From: Kalaharituber pfeilii
Lineage: Eukaryota; Ascomycota; Pezizomycetes; Pezizales; Pezizaceae
Direction: 5' to 3'
Assembly: GCA_015179045.1 (NCBI GenBank)
Contig: WHUZ01000312.1
Coordinates: 1 to 12,647 of the forward strand
DNA length: 12,647 nucleotides
Part shown: positions 5,446 to 12,647 of the stretch, piece by piece
Layout of the letters: each line of letters opens with the position of its first letter
How positions within the stretch are numbered: the stretch's first letter is position 1
Made by a program: the position numbers and the translations under genes
The notes under the pieces: generated by a model
The model's database searches: none
What the model was told of the DNA's origin: nothing
The model's input: the letters and a program-made list of their open reading frames with translations, nothing else

Positions 5446-8442
5446 TTAATAAATGTACCAGTATGTATCGATATCAATATGATTGTTCAGCAGCCATATA
5501 CTTGGAGGCCGTTGGCCATGCAGTATTGGAACTACATGAGCTGCACCTTCTACGCATTGTAGCCAGCAGCAAAATCGGCCGGAGCGTGAACGTTTAAGCA
5601 AAACCATACCGTGATCTGCATCTGGTAAGCCGGTCGGATCATGGTACCCGAGAACGTCAAGCAACATAAGGTCAAGAACCCATCCAAAGTCCTTATCCGA
5701 TCTGAATTGAGGCAAACGCAGATATCTCCGCCAGTAGGGAGATTTTGTAAAGGTGCGTGGTACTGGCCATGTATAATACAATACAGGTAACGCAACCTTG
5801 CGGCCTTGAAAGGTTTCCTCCATTGTAGCATCGGCATATCGAATCCACAGAGCATGACGTACAGGTTTGCGACGGCGACGGGTACCCTCGGGAGTACAAT
5901 GCAAAGAAGTTCGCTCAAAAACAGAAGGATTCTGAATGGATGGCAGTGATAACTTCAACTTATGTGCAGGCCGAATAAGAAATGATGATTTGAATCCCGC
6001 GTAATCACCGAACAATTCCCGCAACCACGAACCATGCCCGAACAGGTCATTGAGTAGACGTAAGGTGGAAATGCATAGATGACGAGCTGAGTATTTGACT
6101 TCTGCCTCACGAATCGATAGCAGGTTGGACTTGCCATGCTGAATGGCTGCCAGGCACGGAGGGCGGTATATAGATTGGGGGGGTACATAAGGATCATGTT
6201 CCACCCATCTTGGTACACATCCAGAGCTTTTCTTGTTGCGATTGCGAGCAACACGAGTGTTCAACCTGCGTATCGCCGGAGGCAACAACTCAAGAACACG
6301 AGCAGATTCTGGGACATAATAACCCTTGGTGGCTAAATAAACAAGACTTGCACGCATGTAACCCATTCCCATAGAGCGGTCCATATGGTCTAATATTTGT
6401 TGGGTATAGTCAACTCGATTTGAAGAGCGGTATGCGTCCTTGCATGCTCCGTGGAGTGCCTCCGATACGTCAGTCGTCCAATTGTCCATTGAACCATGCT
6501 GGATTATTGCTTCTTCAATATGGCTCAGCAGGTGCATCTTGGGAAAGTTGAAGTGACACCTCTTCCGCGTTTCATTCCTGAGTGTCGTTTCAACCCATGT
6601 ATCATCCAGCCCCTCTTGCATAGCTTGCTGGACAATCCGCTCCTTGATCCGTGTAAGTTGCTTCGGGGTTATGCGCACTGAGCCAAAGATGTCTTTCACA
6701 TTGTGGAACTCCGTGATAGCGTCCTTTAGGTAACGAAGGGAGGTCGTGGAGTGGAATCGTTGTTGGGTTAAAAGGACGATCTCTAGAAGCTTACGCGAAG
6801 CTCGAAGAATCTTAATGTCAGCGGGATCATGTGCCGATATGCTCGGTGGTTTGAGAACAGGAGCTAAACTTGCTAATAAATACCGAGCAAGGTTTCGCAT
6901 CTCTTTTCCGTTACGCTGTTTCACGGAGGACAGGTAGTTGGTAAGGCGATATAAGCCTGGGAATGGTGGACACTTGTCAATTTGCTCCTCCCAGGCTTGT
7001 AACTTCCCACGATCCTTCAGAAGTGCCTGCAACCATGGTATTAGATGTTGTTTGAGCAAACCAAGCATCATAACATGGAGCCAATCAAACCTCCACAGCT
7101 GATATGCATTGCAGTGAGGGTATTCGTTAAACAGGTTATATGTTGAATGCACTCCATGTTGTTTCCGTATCGCAGAAAGGTGATCAAAATCATCCCCGTC
7201 ATCAAAGTACTGTATGGGGTCCCTCAAAGGCCATCCATGAAGAGGTGGAGCTTGTCCCATGTCGTCTTTAGAAACGGTACAGACGGGACACCGAGAGTTT
7301 CGAACAAATGCAACTGTACATTGCTCAGGGTAGTCCGCAACCCAACCATTCAGCATGAGATAACACCGGCGAATTTGTTGATCGGAGCATGGAAGGTCGA
7401 GGGGTCGGTCGAGGGGTCCCGTGAATCGGAGGGGCGCAAGTATATGGTGAACGGCAGTATGCCATGCCTGTTTGGCGTTTAGCTCAGAGCTTGACGCGTC
7501 AATGGAGACGGGTAACAGACCAATGCATATCCAGGCCAGTGATGATTTTTCCCGCCGAAGTTCCTTGTCAATATTTCCGATGGTCATATACAGTGGCCAG
7601 AGGTATTTGTCGCCCGAAAAATTGGTCAAGTGAGTTTTGTCAGAAGCACAAATGATGGGGACGATGGTCGACTGTGGTGGCAATGTACTTTGTGTTGACC
7701 ACCACCAGTCTGCGGTATGAATATCCCCAAAGATTCGCTCTCCCTCGTCATTGAATAACTGAATAGGAGCATAATGCATGTGATCGGTAAATGGTGGGTG
7801 CCTCAAGAGCAGTTTCACGCATTCAAAGACGTCGCGGTAGTAAACTGTACCAATCGATGGGTGTGAAAAATCTCTCCATGTCGTCCAATGTCTGACCGGC
7901 TTGCCTGGCTTCACATTCGTTAATCCGGGACGTTCGAACAAGGGCAACCCATAGTACTTGTTAGCCAGTATTGAAAGCTCCCGGATTTCCCTTGAAGATT
8001 GAAATGTAGTCGCATCCCCATCCAGGCCTTTCTCCAATATATGGTCGATGTGTGACTTTGTAGACCCATCTCTCCAGAACTCATAAGCAAGTTCATAATC
8101 CTTAGCCGTACGGAACGGTGCCCAGGGATGCCAATTGGGGCAGACATGGGACGGACGGTCGGACGCTCTAATGGGCAAGCCGGCAGACCCCGGATGCTGG
8201 ATAATCCTCGTAGGACGCATCATAAGGGATGGCAGTTTATTCTCGGTAGCGGGGTCATCATTTGTTGCATAAGCAAGAGGGGTTGAGGTGCGTTCGTTGA
8301 CAGGAATTTCTTGTAAATCTGGGGAACCTTCTTCTGGAGCTGGTGAATGAACAGGGCGATTATGATGAATCCGTGTCAAGTGCGTTGACAACCCACGCCC
8401 ACTGCGGAACGAACGATGACAGTGTGGACAGACGATTCTCAT
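5446..8442 (-). CDS. Plavaka family transposase with N-terminal C2H2 zinc finger, intact
   Basis: This 998-residue protein is predicted to cut and join its own transposon's ends in the nucleus. Residues 5-26 form a C2H2 finger (C5, C8, H21, H26), probably for DNA binding. Family landmarks follow: HPWAPF at 105-110; TADWWW at 243-248; ASDKT at 266-270, whose D268 is a likely catalytic acid of the RNase H-fold core; FSGDK at 275-279; TIGNI at 287-291; ADYPEQ at 369-374; CPVC at 385-388; FPKMHLLSH at 633-641; DVSEALH at 658-664; YRSSNR at 671-676. The C-terminus ends NNHIDIDTYWYIY. Length and motif order suit a complete Plavaka protein, and no stop or frameshift interrupts it. ATG at 8442 is the first in frame and puts the finger at the N-terminus, as is usual. 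The frame stays open a little upstream without another ATG. No intron is needed. It is the only undamaged gene here. The family assignment is from motif recognition. Confidence 0.93.
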   Translation of the reverse strand: MRIVCPHCHRSFRSGRGLSTHLTRIHHNRPVHSPAPEEGSPDLQEIPVNERTSTPLAYATNDDPATENKLPSLMMRPTRIIQHPGSAGLPIRASDRPSHVCPNWHPWAPFRTAKDYELAYEFWRDGSTKSHIDHILEKGLDGDATTFQSSREIRELSILANKYYGLPLFERPGLTNVKPGKPVRHWTTWRDFSHPSIGTVYYRDVFECVKLLLRHPPFTDHMHYAPIQLFNDEGERIFGDIHTADWWWSTQSTLPPQSTIVPIICASDKTHLTNFSGDKYLWPLYMTIGNIDKELRREKSSLAWICIGLLPVSIDASSSELNAKQAWHTAVHHILAPLRFTGPLDRPLDLPCSDQQIRRCYLMLNGWVADYPEQCTVAFVRNSRCPVCTVSKDDMGQAPPLHGWPLRDPIQYFDDGDDFDHLSAIRKQHGVHSTYNLFNEYPHCNAYQLWRFDWLHVMMLGLLKQHLIPWLQALLKDRGKLQAWEEQIDKCPPFPGLYRLTNYLSSVKQRNGKEMRNLARYLLASLAPVLKPPSISAHDPADIKILRASRKLLEIVLLTQQRFHSTTSLRYLKDAITEFHNVKDIFGSVRITPKQLTRIKERIVQQAMQEGLDDTWVETTLRNETRKRCHFNFPKMHLLSHIEEAIIQHGSMDNWTTDVSEALHGACKDAYRSSNRVDYTQQILDHMDRSMGMGYMRASLVYLATKGYYVPESARVLELLPPAIRRLNTRVARNRNKKSSGCVPRWVEHDPYVPPQSIYRPPCLAAIQHGKSNLLSIREAEVKYSARHLCISTLRLLNDLFGHGSWLRELFGDYAGFKSSFLIRPAHKLKLSLPSIQNPSVFERTSLHCTPEGTRRRRKPVRHALWIRYADATMEETFQGRKVALPVLYYTWPVPRTFTKSPYWRRYLRLPQFRSDKDFGWVLDLMLLDVLGYHDPTGLPDADHGMVLLKRSRSGRFCCWLQCVEGAAHVVPILHGQRPPSIWLLNNHIDIDTYWYIY

Positions 8443-8480
8443 AATTAATGTGTCGCAAACAGATCGATCGGATCCACAGG

Positions 8481-9336
8481 GTTTTGCTCCGTTGTTTCCT
8501 TGGATGGAGGACTCTATTCAAATGGATTCGTATAAGTAACGATGGATTCAGGTTGTAATAAGGAATGAACAAACTCAACTATTGTCGCTGAGTTTTTGAG
8601 CTTGCAGCTTGCACAGCGACCACACTTGCTTTCACCAAAATCCCAAACGTAGAAGTAGCTTTTGCCTAGGGGTTTGCTCCGTTGTTTCCTTGGATGCAGG
8701 ACTCTATTCAAATGGATTCGTATAAGTAACGATGGATTCAGGTTATAATAGGAATGAACAAACTCAACTATTGTCGCTAAGCTTTTGCTTTCACCAAAAT
8801 CCCAAACGTACAAGTAGCTTTTCCCTAGGAGTTTTGCTCCGTTGTTTCCTTGGATGCAGGACTCTATTCAAATGGATTCGTATAAGTAACGATGGATTCA
8901 GGTTGTAATAGGAATGAACAAACTCAACTATTGTCGCTAAGCTTTTGCTTTCACCAAAATCCCAAACGTAGAAGTAGCTTTTCCCTAGGGGTTTTGCTCC
9001 GTTGTTTCCTTGGATGCAGGACTCTATTCAAATGGATTCGTATAAGTAACGATGGATTCAGGTTGTAATAGGAATGAACAAACTCAACTATTGTCGCTAA
9101 GCTTTTGCTTTCACCAAAATCCAAAACGTAGAAGTAGCTTTTCCCTAGGGTTTTGCTCCGTTGTTTCCTTGGATGCAGGACTCTATTCAAATGGATTCGT
9201 ATAAGTAACGATGGATTCAGGTTATAATAGGAATAAACAAACTCAACTATTGTTGCGAAGGTTTTTGAGATTCGCAGCTCGCACAGCGACCACACTTGCT
9301 TTCACCAAAATCCCAAACGAGGAGGCAGCTTTTCCC
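8481..9336. repeat. Five tandem 160-190 bp repeats upstream of the transposase gene
   Basis: Units start with GTTTTGCTCCG or a variant at 8481, 8671, 8831, 8991 and 9150. Each contains GACTCTATTCAAATGGATTC, GTATAAGTAACGATGGATTC and CTTTCACCAAAATCCCAAAC. The outer units (first and fifth, about 190 bp) keep an extra 30-nt segment with GCACAGCGACCACACTTGCT. The three inner units (159-160 bp) lack it, giving a long-short-short-short-long order. Inner copies are nearly identical, so amplification is recent. The array sits 39 bp upstream of the transposase start codon, so it is both promoter-side and subterminal. Minus-strand open frames through it repeat with the array and are not taken as genes. 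Confidence 0.95.
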
Positions 9337-10107
9337 TTCTTTCCCATCCGACTCTTCAACCCTTATCGTACCACCACACCTGTAAAAATAATAAACGATT
9401 CTCATGTTGCGGTGTTCAAACACAAACAGTGTAGAGTAAATGGGTCATCCCAGGGGCAGGGGCAGGGGTAGTCTAGAGCCAGGATATATAGGAGTAGTAT
9501 CCTCATTATAAATTATGATCATGTGGATCGGCACTGAGAACATGTGTCCGACAAAGCGAAGACCCTATTTCCGGTTGCATGTAACACCACGACAGCGGCA
9601 CAAACCGTAATCTGTAGAGAATGTGCAGATCCACGGCAAGTAAGTAGATTATGATAACAGATTTGTCGCCTGTAAACCGCTGCTATTTTAAAGACTGTCA
9701 GTTTCCGTCCTGAAATTGAAAGAAATTTACAACTAGCCTAGGCTGGTTGCACTAACAACTCACCGTACAGTTGACTCAGGATAATTTCAAATCACGTTAG
9801 AATAGTTTGGGTAATGATGCTACCTACCTATGATGGTAGTCGTGCTCTACCATGTGAAGCTAGCAAAGTGCCAATCTATAACTAGAGAACTAGTAAAATA
9901 AAACTTTAGTGCTCTCATAGAATCAGGTCAGTGAATAGAGGGTATGGAGGGACGGAAAATCAAGAGTATTCCTATTATCGGTTGGCTGGTTTGTGCACTT
10001 GAAGCCGCTGGTTGGTCTTGTTCATTCAGCCACTCCCATTCCGGGTTAGTGCAGCTAATTCAGCAGGGAAGAGTGGAGTAATAACGAGATTAGAATCATT
10101 TGAGAGG
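9337..10107. other. Spacer between the Plavaka repeats and the DUF6532-like gene
   Basis: No recognisable gene. It may hold the promoter or lost 5' exons of the downstream plus-strand gene: the frame of its first visible exon is open back to 10003. Small features are a G-run cluster (9442-9469, AGGGGC repeated three times after a GGG) and a short hairpin ATGGTAG/CTACCAT at 9833-9853. The far end of the Plavaka element should lie in here. Confidence 0.5.
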
Positions 10108-12076
10108 ATGCGATTCAAAGACAGCTTGACTCCAAACCTTCTGACCAAGCTCAAATTAGCAAAGCAGGTAAAATATAGAGCTGGCTCTGTGAATTCAGGA
10201 TGCGATTTCACTTACATTCTATGAGATCTTTATGATTAACAAATATTAGTTGCACAAGAAGATTACGGCAATACGGGGGTACCTTGCGGCAACTTGTCGC
10301 AAGCATGTCCCACATCTTTACTCCCTTCGAATGGACGATCGTCCAGAGGATCTCAGGGTGTAGGTTGAATTGTTACTCCAAGATGACAGGTTCGCTGCAA
10401 ATAAAACCTCAGACGTATGTGGTTAATCTTTCAGTGATGTTCGGAGTATGTTTACTTATATTTTAGGCTCGTGTTCACTCTACAACAGGGTCGCCTAGCT
10501 TATTTTGCGTCTCCACAAATAGCTGATATATTGGAAAAACACTTATTCGAGAAGCCTGACCACTACAGCCGGGATCCTGTGCTATGGAGCTATTTCCAGC
10601 CTCTCCGACCGGTCACAATCTCACTTGCTGCTACTGCTGTCCTTTGTGCTCTCAACAATCTGCAAACTGGCCGGAATGAACATTCGTTAAAGCCCGTTCC
10701 TTTTGAATCTGATATCTATATCGGTAGGGTACAGAGGAATGTCAGTCTGAGGAATATCTGAAGCTAACATTGTTGATTACGGTTCTTAGGGCACTACAAG
10801 GCATTTCAGGAAACATGGGAGAATATGTCGCCTGTCCGACGAGAGGCAATTTGTAAGGCCATTTATGAACAAATTGCTTTACGTACTGGGCTGTAGGCAG
10901 ATGAGCGGGTCGACATGCATGGACATCAGGATGATTTTGGAGATGACACGAGCGATTTAACTGATCTATGACCAATGACCGCTGAGCAAGGGAGATTGCT
11001 GATGACTGGCGAAGGACACCCTTATCATGCGCACAGAGCTGCCACTGGGTACACCAGCCAAATTTCCGAAGGCAGATCATCCCACGAGCAAACAGGTACG
11101 TGATAATACTAAAAATGTACTAGTCAAGGTGATCTAATACCTTTATATTAAACGTTTAGCCATTGCTGTTATTCCTGCAGAGGACGGAACAGCTCTGGAA
11201 AGCATTCCAGAGGACCGTCCAACACTGGTCTCCATAGACCGCCGTGTCAGGAACCAGATGACACAGGATAGTTTCATTTCTAGTGCACGGGTCCGCACGC
11301 ATCTCAGATTAAATCAAGACCCGGACGCGGTAACTCAGCACCCTGTGGGATTGGGAGAGTTACAGCGCAGTAATAACAACCCAGATAAACATCAGCATGA
11401 AGGCCCTCCACGTAAACAGCATAAGAGTAGTAGGGGAGGACCACTGCCTCCCAGCCAGAGCGGCAAGCCATACCCTTCTAACGGAAGCGAGCCATGTGCC
11501 CGATCCTCCCAGACATGCTCAAGGTCGTCGCAATCCATACTAAACTCTCTTATGGGTGCCAAAAAAAATAAAGATGACGTTGAAGAAGATGATGCGGCCT
11601 ATGACGAAGATTATCATACTTGCCATAAAGGAATTTTGGGAAAGCCAACTGAAGTTGTGGGGGACCACTGTGGCTAACAGGCTGATGATGGCGGCTTGCA
11701 GGATGCTGACCTTGAGTCACAGATACCAGCAGTGGTTTTGGAGGGAAACTGGAATGCCTCAGACTCAGATGATACCCCACGGTCATGGAGGCGGTCAGGT
11801 GCATGTGGCCGTAGCCGTCGAGCCGCAACTCCGATGCGGAGGTCGACCCATATTTGTGGCAGTAATAGTATATTAAACAAAGTACGGCGAGAAAGAGGTG
11901 AGGAGAAGGAGGACAAGATATGTGAGGAGAGGGATGGTAATGAGGCGAATGGAACGGCTGGCGCGGAAGAGGAGGATGAGGATGAGCAAGATGAGGGATA
12001 TGAAGAAGATGAGAAAGACGAGGAGGATAATGATGACGGTCAGAATGATGAGAGCGATGAGGAAGGCGGGCGCTGA
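10108..12076 (+). pseudogene. DUF6532-like gene with four introns, broken by four nonsense codons
   Basis: Exons can be joined as 10108-10167, 10250-10414, 10489-10723, 10790-11095 and 11160-12076. The introns are 82, 74, 66 and 64 nt, all GT-AG; the third has a CTAAC branch site at 10764. The spliced frame resembles the fungal DUF6532 domain: KITAIRGYLAATCRKHVPHL, a LLLQDDRF segment, YFASPQIADIL, YFQPLRPVTISLAATA, then HYKAFQETW and a basic helix ending in ALRTG. After it come a low-complexity basic/serine-rich region and a strongly acidic Glu/Asp tail. The domain's function is unknown. In-frame stops are TAG 10361, TAG 10894, TGA 10969 and TAA 11675. Each fits one C-to-T change (CAG, CAG, CGA, CAA), and the frame is otherwise kept for about 560 codons. 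The first ATG in frame is at 10108; the true start may lie further upstream. Programmed readthrough is possible but less likely. Confidence 0.72.
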
Positions 12077-12234
12077 TTAGGACCAGCAGGATGATTAGGA
12101 GGTATATATGTGAAATGCAAAGTTAGGCAGCAATTGACATGATTTGGTGGAGAATAGGCTAATTCTAGTGAGGAATGAGGTTCTTTTGAGAAGGCAGGGT
12201 ATATTGTTTGTGCGCATAGTCGATTCAGGGGAGA
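12077..12234. other. 3' flank of the DUF6532-like pseudogene
   Basis: About 160 bp of purine-rich sequence follow the final stop. No clear polyadenylation signal or second gene is visible. Confidence 0.4.
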
Positions 12235-12290
12235 TTTTTTTTTTTTTTTTTTTTTATCTCATTAATCGCTGGCCGGAGGGCAGATATATT
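12235..12290 (-). mobile_element. Mini-retroposon copy 3 (minus strand), poly(A) of 21
   Basis: A run of 21 T (12235-12255) is followed by ATCTCATTAATCGCTGGCC. Read on the minus strand, this is GCCCTCCGGCCAGCGATTAA, then TGAGAT, then poly(A). It lines up with the 3' half of the units at 3995 and 4905 (GCGATTAATNAYAT-An). The G/C-rich stem region is rearranged and no convincing target-site duplication is seen, so this may be an older or differently truncated insertion. Confidence 0.6.
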
Positions 12291-12514
12291 CCTCAAGTAT
12301 GGCTACGTTAAACTGAGGCCGAATAATAATGTGTGTACGAGCACAGTCTGTTTATGTAGGTTGTGAACATAGTGCAAGTAATTGTATGTTATGGACTGGT
12401 CGGATGGTCATAGTGGATGGGTGGGTAGATGGCGGGATGATTGGTAGGCGGGATAACTGGATGTATGATGTCGAAATGGATGACCGAAAGGGATAATGGG
12501 ATGGCTTGGATTAC
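12291..12514. other. Telomere-adjacent G-rich sequence
   Basis: From about 12398 the strand is rich in GGATGG-, GGGATGAT- and GGATAA-like words (GGATGGGTGGGTAGATGGCG, GGATAATGGGATGG). These resemble neither TTAGGG variants nor a fixed-period satellite. No gene is seen. It joins the telomere without a transition zone of degenerate TTAGGG repeats. Confidence 0.6.
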
Positions 12515-12647
12515 TTAGGGTTAGGGTTAGGGTTAGGGTTAGGGTTAGGGTTAGGGTTAGGGTTAGGGTTAGGGTTAGGGTTAGGGTTAGGGTTAGGGTT
12601 AGGGTTAGGGTTAGGGTTAGGGTTAGGGTTAGGGTTAGGGTTAGGGT
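12515..12647 (+). repeat. Telomere: (TTAGGG)22 to the window edge
   Basis: Twenty-two perfect TTAGGG units plus one T run to the last base. The G-rich strand reads 5'-3' outward, as at a right-hand chromosome end, so this is a terminal rather than an internal tract. The window probably stops where the assembly stops. Confidence 0.98.

Larger units (their letters stand above)
5118..9336 (-). mobile_element. Plavaka-type DNA transposon, body and subterminal repeats (ends not resolved)
   Basis: The intact transposase gene (5446-8442, minus) is bracketed by two unrelated repeat structures: a 162-bp-period duplication on its 3' side and five 160-190 bp units on its 5' side. Plavaka belongs to the CACTA/EnSpm-like group, where repeats just inside the ends are usual and serve as transposase binding sites. 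I could not find matching terminal inverted repeats or a target-site duplication on the two sides. The limits given are those of the repeats; the real ends may lie outside them. Confidence 0.5.

Noticed and set aside
8360..9295. Minus-strand open frames giving repeated peptides through the 160-190 bp array
   Set aside because: They follow the DNA repeat, change frame with unit length and have no start context. One overlaps the real transposase gene in another frame.
9442..9469. Possible G-quadruplex
   Set aside because: Four short G runs only, with no conservation or positional evidence to support a role.
4960..9780. Terminal inverted repeats of the Plavaka element (for example GTCAACTG near 4991 and its inverse near 9765)
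   Set aside because: The match is eight bases and not at a boundary; random expectation over these distances is similar.
10467..10488. Acceptor at 10466 (TTTTAG) for the second intron
   Set aside because: It shifts the frame by one and loses the YFASPQ segment. The acceptor at 10488 keeps phase and joins the two halves of the domain.
11258..12076. Two or three separate small plus-strand genes at the right end
   Set aside because: The frames at 11258-11677 and 11696-12076 are the same frame split by one TAA, and they splice onto upstream exons. One broken gene explains them better.

Overview
This window is the end of a fungal chromosome. It finishes at its right edge in 22 perfect TTAGGG repeats (12515-12647), which run to the last base. 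A fungus is indicated by three things: the telomere sequence, a Plavaka-type DNA transposase (a family known mainly from basidiomycetes, also found in some ascomycetes), and a DUF6532-like gene with four short GT-AG introns of 64-82 nt. The sequence does not fix the phylum. An agaricomycete is the first guess; a repeat-rich ascomycete such as a truffle relative is possible.

Layout, left to right. (1) 1-1347: decayed 3' part of a non-LTR retrotransposon, with a broken RNase H domain, 3' UTR and a 24-nt poly(A) tail. (2) 1348-5117: a gene-free patchwork of repeats. It holds two hairpin repeats, a 92-bp tandem duplication, a degenerate 58-bp satellite split into two blocks with one inverted copy, a CCTGGTCC-rich tract, a 21-bp ACTCAGGACGGA minisatellite, and two tiny poly(A)-tailed inserts with 11-12 bp target-site duplications. 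(3) 5118-9336: a Plavaka element. Its single uninterrupted 998-codon transposase gene lies on the minus strand, with a 162-bp-period duplication on its 3' side and five 160-190 bp repeats on its 5' side. (4) 9337-12076: a spacer, then a DUF6532-like gene on the plus strand. Its four introns can be followed, but four in-frame stop codons break it. (5) 12077-12647: a third poly(A)-tailed mini-insert, here on the minus strand, then G-rich telomere-adjacent sequence and the telomere.

The transposase is the only intact gene. Everything around it is decayed, and the inferred nonsense mutations fit C-to-T changes, mostly CpA to TpA. This suggests RIP-like mutation or methylcytosine deamination of older subtelomeric DNA, with the Plavaka copy arriving later or escaping. 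No multi-gene pathway is visible. The most unusual observation is the family of about 40-nt poly(A)-tailed retroposed units: two copies begin at the same base of a shared stem-loop and have convincing target-site duplications.
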